DNA of 12,612 nt, from positions 1 to 12,612 of the forward strand of contig JAUXAJ010000139.1 of NCBI GenBank assembly GCA_030620005.1, read 5' to 3'. Below, piece after piece: positions 6,654 through 12,444 of the stretch. This DNA is from Promethearchaeota archaeon. GTDB lineage: Archaea; Asgardarchaeota; Lokiarchaeia; Sigynarchaeales; SOKP01. The translations under genes and the position numbers were made by a program. The notes beneath the pieces were generated by a model, which was given only the letters and a program-made list of their open reading frames with translations, did not search any database and was not told the DNA's origin. Position 1 is the first letter of the stretch, and the number at the start of each line of letters is the position of its first letter.

Positions 6654-7850
6654 GTGATAATTGTGGATGAAGAAAAATGCACAGGTTGCAAGATTTGCGA
6701 AAAAATTTGTCCGTTTGGAGCAGTTAAAATTATAGAAAAAATTGCTAAAATTGGGGCCGATTGTACGCTCTGTGGAGCCTGCGTTCAACAATGCAAGTTC
6801 AATGCGATTAGTATAGAAAGAAAAGAAGTCAAGAAAGTTGATCACTCAAAGTACAAGGATATATGGGTTTTGGCTGAAATAAAAAATGATAGGGTTAGAA
6901 ACGTCTCTTACGAATTGTTGGGTAAAGCAAGAGAGCTTGCTGATGAGTTAAACCAAGAAGCTAGCGTTTTACTTGTTGGTAGTGATGTTAAAAAGTTTGC
7001 TAAAGGTTTTTCTATTCGTGGAGCAAATAAAATATATATGATTGAACATAAAGCGCTAAGGGACTATGATACCGACACTTATTCTTCAGTAATAAGTGGT
7101 TTAATAGCAAAAAATAAACCAAATGTTGTATTGTATCCCGCAACAATAACAGGGAGGGATTTGGCTCCAAGAATTGCCTCCATTCTTGAACTAGGGCTTA
7201 CGGCAGATTGCACGGATTTATCCATGAAGGACGGATTGTTATTGCAAACAAGGCCGGCTTTTGGCGGAAATATAATGGCGGACATTATTAGTCCTAATTC
7301 CCGACCACAAATGGCAACCGTGAGGCCCAATGTTTTTGAAATGGCACCACAAAATCACGACGACGATGCTGAAATCATAGAACTACCCGTGCATGTAAAT
7401 CCTCAAGAATTTAGAATAAAGATTAAACAATTTATAACATCCTCTTCTTGTGAAACGGATGTGCCATTGTGTGAGGCAGATGTTATAGTTTCTGGAGGAA
7501 GGGGGGTAGGCTGTAAGGAAAACTTCAAGCTTCTCGAAAATCTAGCGAATGCTTTCCAAGGCGCTGTGGGAGCAAGTAGAGCAGCTGTAGATTTGGGCTG
7601 GATTGAAAAATCGCATCAAGTTGGCCAAAGTGGTAGCACGGTATCACCTAAGATCTATATCGCGTGTGGAATCTCTGGGACCATTCAGCACCAAGTAGGG
7701 ATGAGAGGAAGCGATATAATAATAGCCATTAATAAGGACCCTGAAGCTTCCATATTTAGCATTGCAAATTACGGGATAGTTGGAGATTTAGAAGTCGTAA
7801 TACCATTATTGACCGAAGCATTAAAGAATAAATTAAGATTAAACAGTTGA
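6654..7850 (+). CDS. etfA: ETF alpha subunit with N-terminal 2[4Fe-4S] ferredoxin domain
   Basis: FAD-binding alpha subunit of the ETF, 398 aa against ~320-330 for ordinary EtfA. The extra N-terminus (~1-60) is a ferredoxin domain with Cys9/12/15/19 and Cys37/40/43/47, enough for two [4Fe-4S] clusters. Residues ~68-250 are the ETF alpha/beta domain. Residues ~275-398 bind FAD: SGGRGVG (280-286), GASRAAVD (307-), QVGQSG (322-), GISGTIQHQVGM (339-350) and NYGIVGDLE. The layout matches CarE of the caffeyl-CoA reductase and LctC-type ETFs. The clusters could pass electrons between flavin and soluble ferredoxin. The GTG start follows a strong ribosome binding site in the etfB end. The acyl-CoA dehydrogenase at 186-1379 is a plausible but unproven partner. 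Confidence 0.95.
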   Translation: MIIVDEEKCTGCKICEKICPFGAVKIIEKIAKIGADCTLCGACVQQCKFNAISIERKEVKKVDHSKYKDIWVLAEIKNDRVRNVSYELLGKARELADELNQEASVLLVGSDVKKFAKGFSIRGANKIYMIEHKALRDYDTDTYSSVISGLIAKNKPNVVLYPATITGRDLAPRIASILELGLTADCTDLSMKDGLLLQTRPAFGGNIMADIISPNSRPQMATVRPNVFEMAPQNHDDDAEIIELPVHVNPQEFRIKIKQFITSSSCETDVPLCEADVIVSGGRGVGCKENFKLLENLANAFQGAVGASRAAVDLGWIEKSHQVGQSGSTVSPKIYIACGISGTIQHQVGMRGSDIIIAINKDPEASIFSIANYGIVGDLEVVIPLLTEALKNKLRLNS

Positions 7851-7868
7851 GTTATATTATTATCGTGA

Positions 7869-8558
7869 ATGTTAATGGAAGAAAAGATAGATTTTAATTA
7901 TTCGTTAATTAAACAAAAATTAACCAATTATTTACCATTAGAGTTAAATTCTAGCGAATTAAGGAACTCAGCCGTGCTGATTCCAATTAAACCTACACTA
8001 TTAAGTTATGATATAATCGTAACATCTCGTTTCCCCAATTTAAAACACCATACTGGCGAAATGAGCTTTCCTGGAGGGCAATTTGATCCAAATCTCGATA
8101 ATACGCTTGAAGATACTGCTGTGCGCGAGACATTTGAGGAGATAGGGATACGTGAGGAAAACATTAAAGTTATTGGAAGACTTGATGACTTACCAACTCT
8201 CACGGGTTTTATAATTCGTCCTTTTATAGGTTTAATTATTAACTCAAGCGATATAGGGTTTAAAATTAATGTTCATGAAGTATCGGCAGTAGTTGAAATA
8301 CCCATTGAATATATTGCGCAAAAAGGTCTTTTCCAAGAAATTACGTTCCCAAAAGATCCTGAGCATTGGAACATGCTTTGTTTTAAGTATACCGATCCCC
8401 ACACGAATAATATTTTTAAAATTTGGGGCGCAACAGCTCACATGCTTCAAGAATTTCTAAAGAAATTGCATGACATTAAAGTTATTACTCCAGAATATCA
8501 GAGGCCGGGACTTTTGGACTGCTTAGAATTCATTCGTGAACAAAAAATTAGTAAATAA
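7869..8558 (+). CDS. NUDIX hydrolase, CoA pyrophosphatase type (NudL/NUDT7-like)
   Basis: Predicted to cleave CoA or acyl-CoA into 3',5'-ADP and (acyl-)4'-phosphopantetheine. Residues 51-73 carry the family block VTSRFPNLKHHTGEMSFPGG ending in QFD, the UPF0035/CoA motif that precedes the NUDIX box. The box ends RETFEEIGI (86-94) with Arg86, Glu87, Glu90 and Glu91 in place. LTGFIIRPFIGLI (111-123) is also typical. The C-terminal half (WNMLCFKYTDPHTNNIFKIW) resembles relatives that end by recognising the substrate. It lies 18 bases after etfA on the same strand and is probably co-transcribed, which fits control of CoA pools beside acyl-CoA redox enzymes. ATG at 7869 or 7875 may be the start; neither has a clear ribosome binding site. 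The exact substrate is inferred. Confidence 0.85.
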   Translation: MLMEEKIDFNYSLIKQKLTNYLPLELNSSELRNSAVLIPIKPTLLSYDIIVTSRFPNLKHHTGEMSFPGGQFDPNLDNTLEDTAVRETFEEIGIREENIKVIGRLDDLPTLTGFIIRPFIGLIINSSDIGFKINVHEVSAVVEIPIEYIAQKGLFQEITFPKDPEHWNMLCFKYTDPHTNNIFKIWGATAHMLQEFLKKLHDIKVITPEYQRPGLLDCLEFIREQKISK

Positions 8559-8600
8559 AACTCTTAAAATATTATGGCTCCTAGTCGTTGTCAAATAAAA

Positions 8601-8750
8601 TTAGTCGTTATCAGGCTTAATCAAGATAATTTTTGAGCCAAATTGTAATTTTTGGGCTTTTTTCAACTCATTTGCTCTCTTTTGAGCTTTTTTTATGCAA
8701 ACAGATGTTCTTTCCCTCATGTTTATTACATATTCTTTTTCTTTACTCAA
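8601..8750 (-). CDS. possible 49-aa basic small protein
   Basis: Reads from a TTG (MSKEKEYVINMRERTSVCIK) through a Lys/Ala-rich probably helical stretch (KKAQKRANELKKAQK) to a more hydrophobic end (GSKIILIKPDND). GGGGGT at 8755-8760 lies four bases before the TTG. TTATATAAA at 8798-8806 is placed to start transcription near 8776, so the signals are mutually consistent. It follows the 69-aa zinc-ribbon gene on the same strand and converges with the NUDIX gene. No family recognised. An internal ATG (residue 11) is an alternative start. The non-ATG start and short length keep confidence low. Confidence 0.38.
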   Translation of the reverse strand: MSKEKEYVINMRERTSVCIKKAQKRANELKKAQKLQFGSKIILIKPDND

Positions 8751-8797
8751 TTTTACCCCCTATATATATAATTTGGTGTAATTTTACCATGTATTGC

Positions 8798-8806
8798 TTT
8801 ATATAA
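8798..8806 (-). promoter_or_regulatory. TATA-like box before the 49-aa ORF
   Basis: Reads TTATATAAA on the minus strand, just downstream of the 69-aa gene. It predicts a start site near 8776, about 26 bases ahead of the TTG at 8750. A second alternating TATATATATA run at 8761-8770 is too close to serve that start. Confidence 0.35.
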
Positions 8807-8812
8807 CTTTTT

Positions 8813-9022
8813 TTAATTTGTTCTTAATATATTCTGATTTTTTAACCGATTTTTTTCGTTATCTTTAAGCATTTCGGCTCTTTCCTTTTTTAATCTCTTC
8901 AAATATAATTCTCTATCTAAACTATTTTTTTTGCAATCAATACATTTTAACAATCTCGGCTGAAAAAATCTTATTACTATTGGGGCTTTTTTAGACCCAC
9001 AGAAAGGACATTCAAACTCCAT
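8813..9022 (-). CDS. mini zinc-ribbon protein A (69 aa)
   Basis: A small zinc-ribbon protein. CPFC (Cys5/Cys8) and CIDC (Cys27/Cys30) are separated by an 18-residue loop, giving one four-Cys zinc site. A highly charged, probably helical tail follows (ELYLKRLKKERAEMLK and on). The start is firm: AGAGGTGAT at 9031-9039 lies eight bases upstream of ATG. It is a clear paralogue of the 59-aa gene just upstream, sharing the Cys spacing, the Phe-Pro step before the second Cys pair and the charged tail. The two are probably co-transcribed. Such knuckles bind nucleic acid or mediate contacts in ribosomal and RNA polymerase small subunits; the role here is unknown. Confidence 0.72.
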   Translation of the reverse strand: MEFECPFCGSKKAPIVIRFFQPRLLKCIDCKKNSLDRELYLKRLKKERAEMLKDNEKNRLKNQNILRTN

Positions 9023-9030
9023 TTTTTTTA

Positions 9031-9039
9031 ATCACCTCT
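9031..9039 (-). promoter_or_regulatory. strong ribosome binding site, zinc-ribbon A
   Basis: AGAGGTGAT on the minus strand, an almost full match to the anti-Shine-Dalgarno tail, eight bases before the ATG at 9022. Among the strongest in the window, which supports a translated small gene. Confidence 0.7.
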
Positions 9040-9066
9040 AATTATTTTTTATTTTATTATTTAAAT

Positions 9067-9246
9067 TTAACTATTATTTATATGCAAAAGCTCAGGTGCG
9101 TTCTTCATTTCCTTTTTTTTTATCATGAAAAATTCTCTTTCAAAATTGATTTTACCACATTCAATACATTTAACAATTTTTGGAAAAAAATACCCAACCC
9201 TTTTTGGTTTTTTTATGCTTTTACAATATGGACAATTATACTCCAT
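9067..9246 (-). CDS. mini zinc-ribbon protein B (59 aa), paralogue of A
   Basis: Starts MEYNCPYCKSIKKPKRVGYF and ends LLHINNS. Cys5/Cys8 and Cys27/Cys30 have exactly the spacing of the 69-aa neighbour, and the order of aromatic, Pro and basic residues between them is shared (FFPKIVKCIEC against FFQPRLLKCIDC). The tail (NFEREFFMIKKKEMK) is again charged and probably helical. GAGGTGG at 9256-9262 is nine bases before ATG. The paralogy, the conserved Cys pairs and the strong site together make it a real gene despite its length. The gap of 44 bases to the next gene holds that gene's ribosome binding site, so the two probably share an mRNA. Function unknown; a binding role for nucleic acid or a protein partner is inferred. 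Confidence 0.72.
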   Translation of the reverse strand: MEYNCPYCKSIKKPKRVGYFFPKIVKCIECGKINFEREFFMIKKKEMKNAPELLHINNS

Positions 9247-9255
9247 TTTTTATTA

Positions 9256-9262
9256 CCACCTC
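9256..9262 (-). promoter_or_regulatory. strong ribosome binding site, zinc-ribbon B
   Basis: GAGGTGG on the minus strand, nine bases before the ATG at 9246. It establishes the start of the 59-aa gene. Confidence 0.65.
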
Positions 9263-9498
9263 AATTTATTTAACAAAACATTAAATTAGACTTAATTGGA
9301 TTTACAGAATGTGAATGCTTGGATTAACCTTGATTACTACAGAAATTAATTCCTAATCAAATTGGGAAATTTAAATTCTGGTATTAACGCTAATGAAGTA
9401 ATCCCCAATAATGTAGATTCCGTAAAAAAAATGGATAATAATGTATTTATAATTATGTTTTTTTAGTTAATATGCGTATTAACGACACGCAATTTCAA

Positions 9499-10203
9499 TT
9501 AAAAGTCAATACTGCTTATCATGCCATTAATGGTAGCATTTACAAATTTTTTTATTAGATTTAAATCTAAACGAATAAATTTGGCGATTTCAATTTGGAT
9601 GGCATTAACGCGATTCTTTTTGTAAAATTGATAGGTGATATATCCCCCTGAATAACCAAGATTAAAATTTCTTAACTCTAGACCATCATCTAAAGTAAAA
9701 TGTTTAGAAAGGCCTCGTATTAATTGACTAAACCCCCAATAATCCTTGGATTCTTTTATAGTTAATGTGTTGCCAAATATGTTGCCTAAAATAATATCTG
9801 GATAATTTTTTAGGGGTTTAGTAAAACCATGTAAATCAATAAACAAACACTTATTAAAAGAATTGACGCATTCTTTTGCGAATGTTTGAATTTTTTCGTG
9901 AAAAAAATTGTGAATCTCTTTAGCTTGGGCTGATGATTGTGAAAAAGCTAGATTAGATCTTGGAGGACGATTTAAATCAATTTTACATCTATGAATTTTA
10001 CTTAAAATGTAATGTATATCGATTCCTCTCATTTTTAAGGAATGAATAATATGTTTTGCGATGATATAGGTATTTCGATCCGGGATTAATACTCCATCTA
10101 TCCTATCAGGGATGATTCTTGGCTTTTTATATCCCCCGTGAGGACAAGATAAGACAATTGGAACTGTTCCAACACCAATTTCAAAGTATTTATAAATATT
10201 CAC
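9499..10203 (-). CDS. N-formylglutamate amidohydrolase-family protein
   Basis: Belongs to the FGase (HutG-like) metal-dependent amidohydrolases, which release formate from N-formyl-glutamate in some histidine-degradation routes. Visible landmarks in the 234-aa protein are IVLSCPHGG (His22), SKIHRCKIDLNRP (Arg72, Asp76, Asn78, Arg79), FIDLHGF (Asp123, His125), NLGYSGGYIT (182-190) and AIQIEI (Gln203, Glu205). The likely metal and substrate residues are therefore retained, and the length is near normal. The GTG start at 10203 has no ribosome binding site and no better upstream alternative. No hut genes lie nearby, so histidine breakdown is not supported; another N-acyl amino acid or peptide is as likely. 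It is separated from its neighbours and is probably its own unit. Confidence 0.82.
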   Translation of the reverse strand: MNIYKYFEIGVGTVPIVLSCPHGGYKKPRIIPDRIDGVLIPDRNTYIIAKHIIHSLKMRGIDIHYILSKIHRCKIDLNRPPRSNLAFSQSSAQAKEIHNFFHEKIQTFAKECVNSFNKCLFIDLHGFTKPLKNYPDIILGNIFGNTLTIKESKDYWGFSQLIRGLSKHFTLDDGLELRNFNLGYSGGYITYQFYKKNRVNAIQIEIAKFIRLDLNLIKKFVNATINGMISSIDF

Positions 10204-10281
10204 GATGCATCTTGAAGGTTTTCTGAAATATAGTTTTCTAAACTACGATAAATAAAATAAATCTTCAAAAAATAAGTTTCT

Positions 10282-10291
10282 AAAAAAAAAA
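10282..10291 (-). terminator. T-tract terminator after the Lys/Asp-rich gene
   Basis: Ten A on the plus strand, i.e. ten T on the coding strand, three bases past the stop of the 100-aa gene. Fits archaeal U-tract termination. Confidence 0.5.
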
Positions 10292-10294
10292 GAA

Positions 10295-10597
10295 TTAAGG
10301 TAGGTTTTCTAAAAACGCAAGAAATATTCGCTTCGATGGTTCTGGAAGATCTTCTATCGCTTTATGAATTTTTTGCACGAGTTCTTCTTTTGTTTCAACA
10401 TCCTTTAATATATAATTATCAATATCTTTAAAAATGTTAACAATTTTACCATATGCTATTATGAGATTATCGAGATTCTTACTGATAGGTATTTTCCAAT
10501 CTTGGTCAACTTTAACCTTGTCTTTCTTATCCTTGTCTTTCTTATCTTTATCTTTCTTATCCTTGTCCTTTTTCTTATCTTTTTCTTCTTTTCCCAT
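10295..10597 (-). CDS. 100-aa protein with Lys/Asp repeat head
   Basis: Residues 1-~30 are almost only Lys and Asp (GKEEKDKKKDKDKKDKDKKD and on), encoded by a 15-bp tandem repeat. This part must be disordered and highly charged. Residues ~35-100 are ordinary and probably helical (LDNLIIAYGKIVNIFKDIDN, then TKEELVQKIHKAIEDL and PSKRIFLAFLENLP at the end). No family recognised. There is no Shine-Dalgarno. The TATA-like TTATATAA at 10631-10638 predicts a leader of only ~10 bases, so a near-leaderless mRNA is likely. It is followed by a ten-T terminator. The charged head might bind or mimic nucleic acid or act as a solubility tag; this is speculation. Confidence 0.68.
   Translation of the reverse strand: MGKEEKDKKKDKDKKDKDKKDKDKKDKVKVDQDWKIPISKNLDNLIIAYGKIVNIFKDIDNYILKDVETKEELVQKIHKAIEDLPEPSKRIFLAFLENLP
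10521..10565 (-). repeat. 15-bp tandem repeat, three units
   Basis: TCTTTCTTATCCTTG (10521-10535), TCTTTCTTATCTTTA (10536-10550) and TCTTTCTTATCCTTG again (10551-10565), with degenerate flanks. Each unit encodes five residues of the Lys/Asp head. Unit gain or loss would keep the frame. Confidence 0.85.
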
Positions 10598-10630
10598 AAT
10601 TTATCAAACCATTAGTATATCTTATTTTAA

Positions 10631-10638
10631 TTATATAA
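10631..10638 (-). promoter_or_regulatory. TATA-like box of the Lys/Asp-rich gene
   Basis: TTATATAA on the minus strand, centred about 37 bases before the ATG at 10597. Predicts a start near 10608 and a very short leader. Confidence 0.4.
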
Positions 10639-10715
10639 GAGCAAATATTTAAATGATTATACCAAACCTCATGATAAAAATGAAATTATTAAAAATTTTA
10701 GATATTTTAAACCTC

Positions 10716-10741
10716 CTTTAAAAACTTTAGCTTTTTTAAAG
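10716..10741. repeat. 9-bp inverted repeat upstream of winged-helix gene
   Basis: CTTTAAAAA and TTTTTAAAG flank an eight-base loop (CTTTAGCT), about 120 bases before the winged-helix start. It could be a dimeric operator for that regulator. Its AT-only stem makes chance occurrence possible. Confidence 0.35.
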
Positions 10742-10862
10742 TATCTTTGAGTGCAAATATTCAGATCAGAACAAAAAATTTCAAAACATTTTTTAAATTT
10801 AAAAACTTTCCTTTAATACAAATTAGTAAAAGTTTAAGTTCTATTTATTGGGGTAAGTAGTT

Positions 10863-11174
10863 TTGGTTTTAGATGAATTAATAGGGTTTGTAAAAAAAAA
10901 AGGGTTTAGGGATGTTTTCACCGTTCTAACAAAGCATAAGAATTACATGACCGATAAACACACGTTCTATAATGAATTAAATCAATTTAGCTATTATAAC
11001 TCTTTTTTCCGCATTAAAGAAGAAATGATAGAAAAAGGACTCTTAACTATTGAACAAAACAACAAGAAAAAATATTTTCAACTCACGGAAAAAGGCATAA
11101 CGGTCTACAATAAGCTTTTAGAAGTAAACGATCTTTTAAATCATAAATCGAGTTCTAAAAAAAAGAAAAAATAA
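10863..11174 (+). CDS. winged-helix DNA-binding protein (small, MarR/PadR-like)
   Basis: A 103-aa protein with the outline of a winged helix. Helices occupy ~1-60 (LDELIGFVKKKGFRDVFTVL, then the recognition region SYYNSFFRIKEEMIEKGLL). A beta wing follows (LTIEQNNKKKYFQLTEKG, 61-78), then a final helix TVYNKLLEVNDLL. KYFQLTEKG is the hallmark turn before the last helix in archaeal regulators of this type. The tail is poly-Lys. TTG start: GGGGTA at 10850-10855 is eight bases ahead, and no in-frame ATG precedes the domain. No ligand domain is present, so it is either a simple dimeric repressor or a DNA-binding accessory. A 9-bp inverted repeat upstream could be its operator. The downstream MBL hydrolase may be under its control. 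Confidence 0.7.
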   Translation: MVLDELIGFVKKKGFRDVFTVLTKHKNYMTDKHTFYNELNQFSYYNSFFRIKEEMIEKGLLTIEQNNKKKYFQLTEKGITVYNKLLEVNDLLNHKSSSKKKKK

Positions 11175-11268
11175 TATTGAGGATTTCGCAATACTCATTA
11201 ATTTTTCTTAATTTCTTATTTCATTTATTGATTAATAATTCACATTTATTAACAACTAAGATTTTTCC

Positions 11269-11901
11269 ATGATATTAAAAAAACTGATTGTAGGCGCTCT
11301 TGGAACAAATTGCTATGTCTTCGGCTCCAGCAAAACAGGAGAAGTAATAATCATTGATCCAGGAGGAGACTCGGAATTAATTATTGAAACTGTAGAAAAA
11401 CTCGAATCAAGACCCATCGCTGTATTATTAACGCACGGACACTTCGACCATTCTCTTAAAACTGGTAAAATAATGAAATATTTTGAGATCCCATTAATGT
11501 ACAATAGAAAAGAATTCGATTCGGGATTTTTTTCTAAAAAAGAAGCTGATAAATGGTTAAAAGAACGCGATACAATAAAAGTTGGTGAAATTACTTTACA
11601 CGTGCTAGAAACACCAGGACACTCGCCTGGTAGTTTAAGCTTTTATGCTAAAGAATTGACTGATACTAATGGTCAAGATTTTAGCGGTATTGTTTTTACA
11701 GGAGATTTAATTTTCCGAAGGAGTGTAGGTAGAACTGATTTTGCTGGAGGAAGTCAAGGACTTCTATTTTCGAGCATTCGCGAAAAAATAATGCACAATC
11801 CTGAAATCTCTGACGATTTTATCATATTATCAGGTCATATGGGAAGAACTACTGTAGGAGAAGAGCGAAATTTAAACTTGTTCAAATCTTATTTTTTATG
11901 A
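11269..11901 (+). CDS. metallo-beta-lactamase-fold hydrolase, glyoxalase II-like
   Basis: A single-domain MBL-fold enzyme of 210 aa. Metal ligands visible are His56, His58, Asp60 and His61 in THGHFDH, His118 in TPGHSPGS, Asp146 in FTGDLIF and His190 in LSGHMG. GTNCYVFG near the start and FRRSVGRTDFAGGS (149-162) place it with the small glyoxalase II/YcbL-type thioester hydrolases, which lack the long C-terminal helical domain of classical GloB. All ligands are kept, so activity is expected. The probable substrate is a thioester such as S-lactoylglutathione or another acyl thiol, but this cannot be fixed by sequence. ATG 11269 has no ribosome binding site. It follows the winged-helix gene by 94 bases. 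Confidence 0.88.
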   Translation: MILKKLIVGALGTNCYVFGSSKTGEVIIIDPGGDSELIIETVEKLESRPIAVLLTHGHFDHSLKTGKIMKYFEIPLMYNRKEFDSGFFSKKEADKWLKERDTIKVGEITLHVLETPGHSPGSLSFYAKELTDTNGQDFSGIVFTGDLIFRRSVGRTDFAGGSQGLLFSSIREKIMHNPEISDDFIILSGHMGRTTVGEERNLNLFKSYFL

Positions 11902-12078
11902 AGACGATTTCAAAAATGTTAAAAATTAGAACAACACTTTTTTAAGCATGAAATCTATTATAATTATAAATTTTCTAATATTATGATTTTCCATTAAAAA
12001 TTGGTGAGTAGAAAATTTTGAGTAATTTTTTTGTAATAAAAGGTTAGGAGAATAGGGAGTGAGGAAACTATTATCGAT

Positions 12079-12354
12079 GTGAATGAAGTCAAAGCTATAA
12101 TCCGACGCTTCAAAGAAAAGGAAGGCGTAAGGGGAGTAATTATCTGTGATTCAAGCGGACTTCCAATAAAATCGAATCTACCAATTGATGTGTCTGAAGA
12201 TGTTTCTGCTTATATTACTAGCTTGATTGGTAAAGGAAAGCAAGTAGTTAAGGCTCTAAACGAAGGAGAGTTAAGATTTATCAGGCTTGAAACAGGAAAA
12301 GGGGAGACAATGGTTGCTCTGGAGGAAAATTTAATCCTCATTATTTTAAAATAA
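12079..12354 (+). CDS. roadblock/LC7-domain protein (MglB-like)
   Basis: A 91-aa protein that is one roadblock/LC7 domain. An N-terminal helix (NEVKAIIRRFKEKEG) is followed by the strand-turn VRGVIICDSSGLPIKS (17-32), a central helix EDVSAYITSLIGKGKQVVKA, then strands ELRFIRLETG, GETMVALEEN and LILIILK. Such proteins form dimers that bind small Ras-like GTPases (MglB with MglA; Ragulator and dynein light chains in eukaryotes). Asgard archaea carry many copies. No GTPase gene is in the window, so a partner is elsewhere. The GTG start follows GGGAGTGAGG at 12055-12064 by a longer than usual 14 bases. The frame is open upstream to 12040 with no better start codon. Confidence 0.88.
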   Translation: MNEVKAIIRRFKEKEGVRGVIICDSSGLPIKSNLPIDVSEDVSAYITSLIGKGKQVVKALNEGELRFIRLETGKGETMVALEENLILIILK

Positions 12355-12370
12355 TCTTAATAATAAATAG

Positions 12371-12396
12371 AATTTTTTTGTTTATCTTTTTTTTTT
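12371..12396 (+). terminator. T-rich terminator after roadblock gene
   Basis: Sixteen bases after the stop codon the strand is almost all T (TTTTTTT, then TTTATC and TTTTTTTTTT). This fits archaeal U-tract termination and isolates the roadblock gene from the tnpB fragment. Confidence 0.5.
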
Positions 12397-12418
12397 AATT
12401 TATCATGATCACTCAAGA

Positions 12419-12444
12419 AAACTCCAAGCTTTAGCGTGGAGTTT
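12419..12444 (+). repeat. IS200/IS605-type hairpin
   Basis: Eight-bp perfect stem AAACTCCA / TGGAGTTT, then an A-G mismatch and a GC/GC pair around a TTTA loop (CTTTAGCG region). Imperfect hairpins with a CTTTAG-type loop are common at the ends of TnpB elements. A second stem (TTTCTTTC at 12442-12449 with GAAAGAAA at 12458-12465) follows. The hairpin overlaps the open tnpB frame rather than lying outside it. Confidence 0.55.

Noticed and set aside
6648..6845. Minus-strand frame inside the ferredoxin domain of etfA
   Set aside because: The plus strand encodes eight correctly spaced cluster Cys residues; the minus frame has no motif or start signal.
8583..8613. Short direct repeat TAGTCGTTGTCA / TAGTCGTTATCA, considered as an attachment site or CRISPR-like unit
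   Set aside because: Only two ~12-base copies with no array, no integrase and no tRNA nearby.
9082..9273. Plus-strand 63-codon frame rich in Phe
   Set aside because: It is the antisense of the 59-aa zinc-ribbon gene, which has conserved Cys pairs, a paralogue and a strong ribosome binding site on the other strand.
9274..9498. 225-base spacer between the zinc-ribbon and amidohydrolase genes as a hidden gene
   Set aside because: All frames on both strands are broken within about 20 codons and no start signals are present; only an A-run at ~9425-9432, a possible distant terminator for the amidohydrolase gene, stands out.
10434..10652. Plus-strand 72-codon frame with repeated Leu/Ser
   Set aside because: It is the reverse complement of the 15-bp repeat that encodes the Lys/Asp head; the low-complexity tract stays open in several frames.
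10671..10721. 16-codon frame MIKMKLLKILDILNLL as a leader peptide
   Set aside because: No ribosome binding site, AT-driven composition, and it overlaps the inverted repeat.
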